From JAQVQN01 sp964557205 (GTDB taxonomy: Bacteria > Verrucomicrobiota > Kiritimatiellia > RFP12 > UBA1067): 64,000 nucleotides of DNA. Below the pieces are notes generated by a model that had not been told where the DNA came from, made no database searches, and saw only the letters and a program-made list of their open reading frames with translations. The stretch covers positions 30,581 through 94,580 of the forward strand of contig CAZKZI010000001.1 of NCBI GenBank assembly GCA_964557205.1, in the 5' to 3' direction. Below, one piece after another: positions 52,274 to 60,277 of the stretch. Positions within the stretch are counted from its first letter, which is position 1. Each line of letters begins with the position of its first letter. Both the position numbers and the translations under genes were made by a program.

Positions 52274-53737
52274 TCACTTTACCTCTACCTTTAAGGCAAA
52301 ACCCGGAACATTGTTTCTGTTAATGACAGGCAGACTGATGTCAATCTTATCGCCTGAAATTTTCCATTCCAGCCTTCCCTTTTCGCCCAGTAGTCTTACA
52401 CTCTTGATCTCGTGCCGGAGATCGTAAAGTGCTTTAACGCTTACCTTCCGGTTCACATTGGAAGCAATGGATATAACATAAACATTGTTGCCCTTCCTGG
52501 TAAACCAGAAATCATCTGACGTAAAAACAGTATTAAACCCATGTTCTTTCCTGTCGGCAGTGCCTTTCATATCCAGGGTGGTAGATCCTTCTTTCCGAGT
52601 TGTCCAGCTGCCGGTGCCATAAATAGCCTCTCCGTTAATCTTCATCCAGGCCCCTATATCCTTTAATATTTTAACACTGGCCTCCGGTATTACCCCATTT
52701 TCGTCTGGCCCGACATTCAGCAGGTAATTTCCTCCCTTGCTGGCAATCTCAACAATCCAGAAAAGCATTTCATTTAATGATTTCCAGTCTTTATCATAGC
52801 TCTTATACCCCCAGGTGTTATTCAATGTTCCCGGGGTCTCCCATATTTTGTATCTACTGTTTATGGCAGTTGGAATCTGGTTGTCTCCAGCAGTAAGCAG
52901 ATCCCCGAATCCATTTCCCACACGACTGTTTACAAGGCATTCGGGTTGATATTCATATACAAGCTTATAGAAATCAAAACTCTGCTGCCTGTTCATGTAC
53001 CTGGGGAAATCGTACCATATTTCAACCAGGTCGGGAAATCTGGCGAGTATCTCCCTCATCTGTGGTTTTGCTTTGTTTTCAATATATTCATCGTATGATA
53101 CCGGGGATGGATCCCATGTATTGGATGCATGTGTGTCATTCATCTTCGGATTAGCCTTTTTAGCCTGTGCTATTCCGGCATCACCCCCGTCCATCCAGTC
53201 AATTGAATGGGAATAATATATACCGAATCTGATTCCGTATTTCTGGCAGGCCTTGTAAAGCTCCTCCATAGGATCGCGTTTAAAGGGAGTCAGATCATAA
53301 ATGTTATAATCTGTAACCTTTGAATGGTACATGGCAAAGCCGTCATGATGCTTTGGCATGGCGACAATATACTTCATTCCAGCATCTTTAGCCAGCTTAA
53401 CCCACTCTTCCGCATTGAATCCCACTGGATTGAATGTTTTTGCAATTTCCCGGTATTCATCCCGCGGTATCTGTGCACTGTACATTATCCATTCACCTAT
53501 TATGGCCTGTCCTCCATGCGTTTCAGGAATGATATTTACTCCCTTATATATTCCACCAAGCTTTGAGTAAACGCCCCAGTGTATGAACATACCAAATTTA
53601 AGTTCATTATAACTCTTAAACTGATCCTTCTTTGACGAATACATCTTTCCCCATTCTGACTGGATCATGTCTTCTTCCTGTGAAAAAGCAAATCCAAAAG
53701 AACAAAGACAGACTACAGCAAACACTATTTCTTTCAT
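52274..53737 (-). CDS. Alpha-L-fucosidase, GH29
   Basis: The 487-residue secreted enzyme (signal MKEIVFAVVCLCSFGFAFSQ) shows GH29 features: LKFGMFIHWGVYSKLGG, AMPKHHDGFAMYHS, RFGIYYSHSIDW, the probable nucleophile Asp in EIWYDFPRYM, and LLNVGPDENGVIPE. A small beta-sandwich domain ends it. It releases fucose from glycans. The gene is clearly more AT-rich than its neighbours, with Bacteroidota-like signal peptide and Lys/Ile/Asn-rich codons, and is flanked by 13-base direct repeats, suggesting transfer. ATG 53737 has AAAGG upstream; TTG 53746 is less likely. Confidence 0.88.
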   Translation of the reverse strand: MKEIVFAVVCLCSFGFAFSQEEDMIQSEWGKMYSSKKDQFKSYNELKFGMFIHWGVYSKLGGIYKGVNIIPETHGGQAIIGEWIMYSAQIPRDEYREIAKTFNPVGFNAEEWVKLAKDAGMKYIVAMPKHHDGFAMYHSKVTDYNIYDLTPFKRDPMEELYKACQKYGIRFGIYYSHSIDWMDGGDAGIAQAKKANPKMNDTHASNTWDPSPVSYDEYIENKAKPQMREILARFPDLVEIWYDFPRYMNRQQSFDFYKLVYEYQPECLVNSRVGNGFGDLLTAGDNQIPTAINSRYKIWETPGTLNNTWGYKSYDKDWKSLNEMLFWIVEIASKGGNYLLNVGPDENGVIPEASVKILKDIGAWMKINGEAIYGTGSWTTRKEGSTTLDMKGTADRKEHGFNTVFTSDDFWFTRKGNNVYVISIASNVNRKVSVKALYDLRHEIKSVRLLGEKGRLEWKISGDKIDISLPVINRNNVPGFALKVEVK

Positions 53738-54250
53738 GGTATGCAACCTTTCCGGGGCAACCTCGATACGCCCGGTAGTTTTCAGACAGGGAAGAGCGCG
53801 AAGAACGGCCCTTTATGCCTGTACGTTACCTTTTCCCCACCTGCACCTGCAGACAGTCCAAAACTAATCCTTTAAAGCGCCAAGATTATCGCCTTTGCCA
53901 ATTACCGGCAAGTGTAATTAATTGGATGTGGGACAAAAAAGTGACTTTACCTTGTAAAGCGGTTCATGCGGCCTTCTTACGAAGAGTCGCCCATCTTTTT
54001 TATGACTGGTAATGCCTCAGTTATTGGCAGGTAATTACTTCTAATTCCGTAGATCAATAATTATGTGATGAAAAAAATAAGGCTCCTCGGCAGAATTTGT
54101 GGGTAAACCAGGGGACAGGTTGTTTATGTTACCATACCACTGACAGCCGCGCGGACGCGTCTGCACCCGCCGCCTCCCAAACGCGGGCTTTGCGGTGTTC
54201 CGGCGATGTGTTACAGTACATCTATGCTTTATAGGTGAAGAGAATGTGAC
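53738..54250. other. Intergenic region right of fucosidase
   Basis: This 513-base AT-rich stretch has no convincing gene. A 65-codon open frame at 53815-54012 has no recognisable similarity. The right copy of the AGGGGACAGGTTG repeat (54110-54122) marks where GC content rises again. A possible promoter (TTACAG ... TATGCTTTATA) precedes the methyltransferase remnant. Confidence 0.4.
54110..54122 (+). repeat. Right copy of AGGGGACAGGTTG direct repeat
   Basis: Identical to 52258-52270. The context CCAGGGGACAGGTTGTTTATG resembles sequences often seen beside IS200-like/REP-associated transposase genes, though no transposase gene is present. Confidence 0.6.
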
Positions 54251-54553
54251 ATGCCCACACTGCAATGGTTGGACGACGACCAGGCCCGGAGAACCGTCGA
54301 AAAGGTGCCGTACCGGATGCTCCGGCCGGACGATGCGCTCTCGTGCGGTGACACTGACATTGTCACCATGCTCATTCTGGGCGACAAGCGCACGGCCAGC
54401 GGGAACGTGCTCAATTCTACGGTTTACGCCGGCCTGCCGCCGTTTGACGGGCCGAAGGTGATTTACGGGGAGTGGTGCCAATGGGGCACGGAGCGGCTCA
54501 AGCGTGAAAAGGTGGCGTTCAAGCAGACGCCGTATGACATCCGCGTGCGATGA
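54251..54553 (+). pseudogene. Type III-like DNA methyltransferase remnant (internal deletion)
   Basis: The 100-codon frame joins two parts. Residues 1-45 (MPTLQWLDDDQARR..VEKVPYRML..MLILGDK) match the N-terminus typical of Mod-type adenine methyltransferases just before their NxxALK/DPPY region. Residues 68-100 (GPKVIYGEWCQWGTERLKREKVAFKQTPYDIRVR) match the C-terminal end of such proteins. The catalytic DPPY and SAM motifs between them are missing, so the product cannot methylate. It is best read as a large in-frame deletion. Similarity is from memory of the family, so moderate confidence. Confidence 0.55.
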
Positions 54554-54618
54554 GAAAAAAGAGCGAAAGAGGTTTAGCCGCAAAGAGCGCAGAGAACGAA
54601 AAGAAGGGAGAGATGGGT

Positions 54619-55026
54619 ATGAAGACCATGAAAGAGTTGTGCGATATCGTGCGGGAAACGGCGTATGCGATACACGTCTATCATGGTCAGGGGCATTTGG
54701 AGAAGGTTTACGAGAACGCCTTAGCCCATCGGTTGCGTAAGGCCGGCGTTGAGGTGATGCAGCAACAGCCGCTCACCGTGTATGACGAGGACGGAACGGT
54801 GATCGGCGAGTATTTTGCGGATCTGTTTGTGGACGGCCGGCTGATTGTCGAGTTGAAGGCGTGTCGCGCGTTGGCGCCGGAACACACCGCGCAGACGCTG
54901 GGATACTTGAAATCTGCGAGGATTGAGGATGGGATGCTGATCAACTTCGGGAGCTTCAGGTTTCAGATACAGAAGTATGCGTTGCGTGATGCGGTAAGGC
55001 CGAAAGAGGGAATTGAAGAGGTTTAG
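54619..55026 (+). CDS. GxxExxY family protein (PD-(D/E)XK-like)
   Basis: The 135-residue protein matches the GxxExxY family (PDDEXK_3): MKELCDIVRETAYAIHVYHGQGHLEKVYENAL contains the namesake G-HL-E-KV-Y. It is followed by VEVMQQQPLTVYDEDGTVIGEYFADLFVDGRLIVELKACRAL, with the putative D...E-x-K nuclease core, and HTAQTLGYLKSARIEDGMLINFG. Function is unknown; such genes are often flanked by the same kind of repeat seen here. ATG 54619 has AGGGAG 8 bases upstream; ATG 54613 is an alternative. Confidence 0.85.
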   Translation: MKTMKELCDIVRETAYAIHVYHGQGHLEKVYENALAHRLRKAGVEVMQQQPLTVYDEDGTVIGEYFADLFVDGRLIVELKACRALAPEHTAQTLGYLKSARIEDGMLINFGSFRFQIQKYALRDAVRPKEGIEEV

Positions 55027-55261
55027 CCGCAAAGAACGCAGAGAACACAAAGAAGAGGGAGTAGTCAGCCGGTGACAGATTGTCACCGACTGGATTGATT
55101 CAATCTCTGCGGTCCTTGCGTTCTTTGCGGCCAAATGAATTGGAGAGGTTTAGCCGCAGGGAAAGCAGAGAGTGCGAAGGAGCAAAGCGCATTAAGAAGG
55201 AAGGAAGCCAATCGGTGACAAATTGTCACCAGTTGAAAATGGAGGCCGAAGCCGGCAAGCT

Positions 55262-55291
55262 GCGTCTCACAAAACGCTGTTTGTGAGACGC
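55262..55291. repeat. Perfect 12-bp hairpin GCGTCTCACAAA/TTTGTGAGACGC
   Basis: A perfect inverted repeat with a six-base loop (ACGCTG) lies in the non-coding repeat cluster, followed by AAATCAATTTGAGACG. No gene end is near enough for a simple terminator role. Confidence 0.7.
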
Positions 55292-55463
55292 AAATCAATT
55301 TGAGACGAATAGGTGAGACTCAAGCGGGACCGCTCAGAGAGAAAAGCGGGAGTCAAGTCAATCGGTTACAAATTGCAACCGGCTGGAATTCGGACACTGC
55401 TCCAATCTCTGCGATCCTTGCGTTCCTTGCGGCCAAATGAATTGGAGCGGTCTTAGCCGCAGA

Positions 55464-55541
55464 CAGGGCCAGCCTGCGCGAGCAGGTGGCGCTTTCTATC
55501 CCGATTTCGTCGCGCTCTTGAAAGATGGCCGTCGAAAATGA
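55464..55541 (+). pseudogene. Possible type III restriction subunit C-terminal fragment
   Basis: A short open stretch encodes GAFYPDFVALLKDGR then stops. This resembles the C-terminal nuclease-domain motif (YPDFVA...DGR...VVEYKG) of type III restriction (Res) subunits. It starts immediately after the last repeat unit. A second frame at 55525-55593 reads MAVENDEFGRSVEAQIKAVLKS and may be the continuation after a frameshift. With the methyltransferase remnant at 54251 it suggests a decayed restriction system. Confidence 0.4.
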
Positions 55542-55629
55542 CGAGTTCGGTCGTTCTGTGGAGGCTCAAATCAAAGCCGTATTAAAGAGCTGAATCGCAC
55601 CCCGCGTCGTACTTTAAATCATTTCAGGC

Positions 55630-55658
55630 TTCAAATGCGCGCAGACGTAGAGTATAGT
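55630..55658 (+). promoter_or_regulatory. Possible promoter of amidase gene, nearly leaderless
   Basis: TTCAAA (55630-55635) and TATAGT (55653-55658) are 17 bases apart. The -10 box ends 8 bases before the amidase ATG and no ribosome site is visible, implying a leaderless mRNA. Confidence 0.5.
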
Positions 55659-55666
55659 TAAAAACC

Positions 55667-57058
55667 ATGTCGAAAGCATACCTTTGCCTAATTTTTTGTT
55701 TTGTTTTCAAGCTTCTTCCGGTGACTGCGGATTGCGTCTCCTCTGATTGCGGCGGAGCTGCTGCCTGGCGCACGTTGCAACATGTGCAAAACGCCGTCGG
55801 CACAACCAACTGCTTCTGGAACGGTGACTCGATATGTTTTTCCAACGCCCGGCAATCCGTGCGCTTCTACCTCAACCGCCGCAAGTCTGAAATTAACGGC
55901 GTGACTGTTTGGCTCAACGCCCCGCCGGATGGCTCGGTGCCTAAAGGTGATTGGAGGCTGGCTGGAATCGATCTGGACTTGCTGCACCTGGCTGTGCTGC
56001 CGGAAACCGAAGGCCCGTTCAAACGCCTGCATGTCATGCTGGATCCCGGACACGGCGGCAGCGATAACGGCGCCAGCAGCCTCGACCCGCCGCTCAACGA
56101 GAAGGATCTGACACTGAAACTATCCCGCAAAATCGGCGCCGGCCTGAAAAAAATGGGGTTCAAAGTCAGCTACACACGAACCGGCGACTCCACCCTCACG
56201 CTGGACGAGCGTTCGCGGCTCGCCCGCAAAAAAAAGGCCGACCTTTTCGTAAGTATACACGCCAACCACGCCCGCAATAAAGCCGCCCAAGGTGTTGAGA
56301 CCTTCGTGCTCCCGCCAAGCGGCTATCCGGGGACCGCCGCAGGCAGCCGCGTGCGCGGCTGGCAGATCGGCAACCGCAACGATTACCACAACACCCTGCT
56401 CGGTTTCTCGATCCACCGAGAGCTTACCGTACTGGCCGACTCAATAGACCGCGGACTCAAAAGGCAGTCGTTTTTTGTGTTGCGCGAGACAAGTTGCCCG
56501 GCCGTACTGCTCGAATTCGGATTTCTGTCAAATAAAGAGGAGACCCTGCGCATGCTGGATCCGGATTGGCAAACCCAAAGTACCGCTGCTGTGGCTGCCG
56601 GAATAGCGTCATACGCCAAAAAAGTGGCAATTCTGGACCAATCTGTGGCCGCCAAGCGGGAAAGAGATGCCGAGACTAATGAGCGTTGGCGCAAACACTT
56701 GACGGAACGCGGCGCCCAAATGACAAACGACCAACCGTCGATAATCGTCAGCGCGGCTAAAACACCATGCGTTTCAGAAAACGAGGCGGCTCCTGTGCCG
56801 ATGATTGCGAGCGCCCGGAAACCTTTGCCGGCTTATGCCGACGTACCTGATCCCGATCCTGTAACCGTACATGTGCCCGACCCGATGCCATCCTCAGCAA
56901 CCAGATTCCCGGCTGCAGAGTCGCCTCCTTCTATAGAACTTAATAAAAAGTCTTCAGCACCACCTAAAGTCACGATCATAACCGGCACCAACACCGCACC
57001 GGTCCAGATCGACGCTCTGTTTGATTTTTATGAAACCGGCAAGGTACAACAACCATGA
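55667..57058 (+). CDS. N-acetylmuramoyl-L-alanine amidase (Amidase_3)
   Basis: The 463-residue exported protein has a signal peptide (LCLIFCFVFKLLPVTAD), an N-terminal region of about 95 residues, and an Amidase_3 domain (about 122-325). Zinc ligands are His in MLDPGHGGSDNG, Glu in NEKDLTLKL, and His in DLFVSIHANHARN; PAVLLEFGFLSNKEE carries the catalytic Glu. It cleaves the amide between muramic acid and stem peptide. A Pro/Ser-rich C-terminal tail of about 130 residues has no known domain. Its stop overlaps the next start (ATGA). Confidence 0.9.
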   Translation: MSKAYLCLIFCFVFKLLPVTADCVSSDCGGAAAWRTLQHVQNAVGTTNCFWNGDSICFSNARQSVRFYLNRRKSEINGVTVWLNAPPDGSVPKGDWRLAGIDLDLLHLAVLPETEGPFKRLHVMLDPGHGGSDNGASSLDPPLNEKDLTLKLSRKIGAGLKKMGFKVSYTRTGDSTLTLDERSRLARKKKADLFVSIHANHARNKAAQGVETFVLPPSGYPGTAAGSRVRGWQIGNRNDYHNTLLGFSIHRELTVLADSIDRGLKRQSFFVLRETSCPAVLLEFGFLSNKEETLRMLDPDWQTQSTAAVAAGIASYAKKVAILDQSVAAKRERDAETNERWRKHLTERGAQMTNDQPSIIVSAAKTPCVSENEAAPVPMIASARKPLPAYADVPDPDPVTVHVPDPMPSSATRFPAAESPPSIELNKKSSAPPKVTIITGTNTAPVQIDALFDFYETGKVQQP

Positions 57059-58836
57059 AACATACCTCCAATAACAACACCTCTCACGATGACGACTCAC
57101 GGATGAAACGGCAACAGCTCTTGCATACGGCACTTTTGTCTGTCGCCGTGCTGTTGATCCCGGTGCTTATGGGTATCCTGCTCGTGCTTGCGGCACATAA
57201 ACTGCGGCCGCCTGCCGCTCCACCAGCAGCAGCAGAGAGCACCGTGAGCGTGGCCAACCGCCTTTACGAACTAGGCACCGCCACCAACAAGCATAGATTG
57301 GCGCGTCTGCGCCACGACCTGCGCGCGAAAGGCATGCCTTTCGAGGAGGTCAATCTGCGGCTGTGGGCCACGGAAATCACGGAACCGGAACGGCTTTTCC
57401 ATGTGACTCCGCCCGACGCCGATAAAACGTGGGACTGGCATCTTTCACACGACGGATTATACGCGGTCGCGGTTACGGTCCAAAAAGACGAACTTGACCG
57501 GCGCAAAGTCGGACTCTATGACCTCATAAAAGGCAAGTGGCTTTGGCAAAACAAAATTCTTTGGCCAGATTCACATGGGCAACCATATATATTCAACGGT
57601 CATCTGATTCTTCGCTACGCCAAAAACGCCGTGCGCTTCGCGCTCGAACTGGATGACGCCGGCCGTATAATCAGCATTGACACACTCGGGCCCGGCCAAG
57701 GAGAGGTCGTTCCGCGACCTCCGCTTGACCCTATGCTGCCCGGTCTGCCGGTGGCGGTCAAAAACGGCATAGTCTTCACGGTTAACCAAAAAAACTGTGA
57801 TTTGTCTGGCTATGCCGCCGAGCGACTGCCCGGCCTGCGCTATGCCGGAAAAGGCGACGAAAACACCATCTTTCCCGGTAACGGGCTTTTGAAATTCGAT
57901 GCCAAAGATGGCAATATATTCGTATATGACAGCTTGACCCAAACCCTGCTGCAGCGGATTGACGCTTGGCGCCACAACGCCAACACGAAAGTTACGGGAA
58001 TGTGGACCGATCTAGAGGGCTCGTATCTGTCGGTTTTCTTTACCACGGAATTCGCGGTGGTCCCGCCTGTCAGACGCAACTGGCAAATCAACGTCAACAT
58101 ATATACAGGACAAAAAGAAACGATCTTTAATCCAGATTCCGCCAGCCCTGAGCGTCAGTCCAACCATCAGGCGCAGTCACCTGACGGACGCTGGACGTTC
58201 TACGTGACCGCCGACAACGCGCTGACGCTGTCGTGCGCCGAATCCGACCGCATCGCGGCGCAATTGCCGCTAAGCGCACTGGGCATCAAAGGCGCTGTCA
58301 ACGCCATATCTTTTCTGAAAGGCGGACGCCATCTGCGCATAAGGCAAGACGACAATTTATGGCTGCTGGATTTTGCCGTTGCCCGCAGCTATGGTGACCT
58401 GCTGGCCCGTTGCGCCACAAGTGCAAATCCTGCCGACTGTGACGCGCCGGTTCCGTCCAACCACAGGCTCTTACAACCGCAACCGCTCCATGACAACTCG
58501 TTTGAGATCGATCCGGACACTTTGGCATATATAAAAGAGTCGAACAGCCCGTTGCCCTCCGCGTTGGCGCTCAAGGCAGAGCTGCTGGCAGCCAATCAGG
58601 CGTGGGGCTATGCCGCCGGCCTGCTCGAGAGGGTCGCCACTCTGCAGGAGTACGACCCCAGGGCGCCACATGTGAACCTGCTGCTGCTGGCCCGCTGTCA
58701 GATTCTAGCGGGCAACCAGACCAAAGCCCGCCACACCTGCCGCACCGCACTCAACAAACTGATCGCCGACCCCACCAAGTATAACCGCATGATCCGCTAC
58801 CACCTTCAAGGCTTGTACTTTGCGGAAAGTTTATGA
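57055..58836 (+). CDS. Membrane-anchored protein of unknown function
   Basis: The 593-residue protein has one N-terminal transmembrane helix (LLHTALLSVAVLLIPVLMGILLVLAAH, about 22-48), so most of it is probably periplasmic. The middle has repeated beta-strand-like pieces (WDWHLSHDGLYAVAVTV, SPDGRWTFYVTADNALTL, GGRHLRIRQDDNLWLLDF) reminiscent of a WD40/TolB-like propeller. The C-terminus (about 500-590) is helical and TPR-like. I recognise no family. Four-base overlap with the amidase gene suggests a linked envelope role. Confidence 0.7.
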   Translation: MKHTSNNNTSHDDDSRMKRQQLLHTALLSVAVLLIPVLMGILLVLAAHKLRPPAAPPAAAESTVSVANRLYELGTATNKHRLARLRHDLRAKGMPFEEVNLRLWATEITEPERLFHVTPPDADKTWDWHLSHDGLYAVAVTVQKDELDRRKVGLYDLIKGKWLWQNKILWPDSHGQPYIFNGHLILRYAKNAVRFALELDDAGRIISIDTLGPGQGEVVPRPPLDPMLPGLPVAVKNGIVFTVNQKNCDLSGYAAERLPGLRYAGKGDENTIFPGNGLLKFDAKDGNIFVYDSLTQTLLQRIDAWRHNANTKVTGMWTDLEGSYLSVFFTTEFAVVPPVRRNWQINVNIYTGQKETIFNPDSASPERQSNHQAQSPDGRWTFYVTADNALTLSCAESDRIAAQLPLSALGIKGAVNAISFLKGGRHLRIRQDDNLWLLDFAVARSYGDLLARCATSANPADCDAPVPSNHRLLQPQPLHDNSFEIDPDTLAYIKESNSPLPSALALKAELLAANQAWGYAAGLLERVATLQEYDPRAPHVNLLLLARCQILAGNQTKARHTCRTALNKLIADPTKYNRMIRYHLQGLYFAESL

Positions 58837-58860
58837 ACGGGCAAACAGGAGAGACCGCCA

Positions 58861-60213
58861 ATGGACAAACAGACTCTGATAAACACCCTTTGCGATTTTA
58901 ATGATGACACGCGTCGCCACGCGCTGCAACAGTTGGCGGAGAAGACCCCTTTCCCGGCCCCCGACGCCAACTTCAACATGCACTGCCACTCGTTTTTCTC
59001 TTATAACGCCGAGGGCTGGTCGCCTTCGCGCGTAGCTTACGAGTGCCGCGCGCGCGCGCTCTGCGCAGCGGCTTTGTGCGACTTCGACGTTCTGGACGGC
59101 TTGGACGAGTTTTTGGAAGTAGGCCGTCTGCTGGCGCTTCCTGTCGCAACGCATCTGGAAACACGAGTTTTTGTTAAAGAGTTGTCTGCCGTGGAGATCA
59201 GCTCGCCCGGTGAACCAGGCGTCGCTTATATCATGGGCTGCGGGTTCACAGGCATACCGACACCTGAGAGCGAGCAGAGTATAGTCTTGGCGCGTCTGCG
59301 CCAAGGCGCGCAAGACCGCAATCTGGCACTGATCGCGCGCATCAACGCCGCCTTGCCCGCGATTGCCTTGGATTACAATCAAGACGTGTTGCCGCTTACA
59401 CCTAAAGGCGTCGCCACCGAGCGCCACATCGTCAGAGCCTATAACAAGCAGGCCTGTAAAGCTTTCCCGGATCAGGACGCGCGAGCAGCCTTCTGGGCGC
59501 CACTGCTGAAATGTGCCCCGGAAGCATTCCCGGCAATCGAGGCGGATGTGCCGAAAATGGAGGACCTGATCCGCAACGCCCTGGCCAAACGCGGCGGTCT
59601 CGGCTACAGCCAGCCAGACGAAAAGACGTTTCCGCCCGCCGAAACCTTTGTCAAATGGGTCCGCGCCTGTGGTGCGATACCGACCATCGCCTGGCTTGAC
59701 GGCACCAGCGGCGGAGAGTCCGACTCCGATAAGCTGCTGGAGTTGATGACCGGCATGGGCTGCGCCGCCTTGAACATCATCCCGGACCGTAACTGGAACC
59801 TGAAAAAACCTGAAGAGGCCGCCCGCAAACAGGCACTGCTGGATGAGGTCGTTCAGGGATGTGTCAAAAGAAACCTGCCCATAAATGTCGGCACTGAAAT
59901 GAATAAGGGCGGCCTGCCTTTCGCCGATGACATCACCAGCGGCGTCCTCAGTAAATATGCCGAGCCTTTTACCCACGGCATGCGGGTCATGGTAGGCCAG
60001 ACCTTGCTGGGCATCTATGCCAATATGCCTTACTTGGGCGAACGTGCCGCATCGGAATTCAAGGATGTGGCGCGGCGCAACGCCTTTTATGCGGCTATCG
60101 GCGCATTGCCGGCGCTGACCAACTGCCAAGCCGACAGCCTGATCGAGGCCGGTTACGAAAAAGCCTTCACCATGCTAGCCGATGCCGCGAAGGCCGAAGG
60201 CTGTGACCGTTAA
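58861..60213 (+). CDS. PHP-domain metal-dependent protein
   Basis: The 450-residue cytoplasmic protein has an HxH motif (NMHCHSFFSYNAEGWSPSRVAYE, near residue 39) and CDFDVLDGLDEF, typical of PHP phosphoesterase or histidinol-phosphatase-like metal centres. Later pieces are GCGFTGIP, TIAWLDGTSGGE, INVGTEMNKGGLPF and GMRVMVGQTLLG. The substrate is unknown. AGGAGAG precedes the ATG. It lies 24 bases after the membrane protein and just upstream of dapA. Confidence 0.75.
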   Translation: MDKQTLINTLCDFNDDTRRHALQQLAEKTPFPAPDANFNMHCHSFFSYNAEGWSPSRVAYECRARALCAAALCDFDVLDGLDEFLEVGRLLALPVATHLETRVFVKELSAVEISSPGEPGVAYIMGCGFTGIPTPESEQSIVLARLRQGAQDRNLALIARINAALPAIALDYNQDVLPLTPKGVATERHIVRAYNKQACKAFPDQDARAAFWAPLLKCAPEAFPAIEADVPKMEDLIRNALAKRGGLGYSQPDEKTFPPAETFVKWVRACGAIPTIAWLDGTSGGESDSDKLLELMTGMGCAALNIIPDRNWNLKKPEEAARKQALLDEVVQGCVKRNLPINVGTEMNKGGLPFADDITSGVLSKYAEPFTHGMRVMVGQTLLGIYANMPYLGERAASEFKDVARRNAFYAAIGALPALTNCQADSLIEAGYEKAFTMLADAAKAEGCDR

Positions 60214-60219
60214 ACAAAG

Positions 60220-60249
60220 TTGACCGTTCGGCGGCTTATGCTTCATACT
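60220..60249 (+). promoter_or_regulatory. Possible promoter of dapA
   Basis: TTGACC (60220-60225) and CATACT (60244-60249) are 18 bases apart and lie 28 bases upstream of the dapA start. Confidence 0.4.
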
Positions 60250-60277
60250 TGAACCCGAAAACAACAAAGGTATTTTT

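Larger units (their letters stand above)
54569..55460. repeat. Nested inverted-repeat cluster around GxxExxY gene
   Basis: Copies of an A unit (TTTAGCCGCAAAGAACGCAG and variants) occur at about 54573, 55023 and 55146. Its inverted form (CTCTGCGGTCCTTGCGTTCT...) is at 55104-55132 and 55403-55434. Between them are GGTGACA-AAT-TGTCACC palindromes at 55066-55093 and 55209-55235 and a decayed one at 55358-55386. The A, palindrome and inverted-A order suggests a non-autonomous mobile or hairpin element present more than once. Confidence 0.7.

Noticed and set aside
53815..54012. Small open frame (65 codons) in the AT-rich spacer
   Set aside because: No ribosome site, no similarity recognised and composition like the surrounding non-coding DNA.
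58831..60129. Minus-strand open frame (432 codons) opposite the PHP-domain gene
   Set aside because: No ribosome site or family similarity; the plus-strand product has a metal motif and good context.
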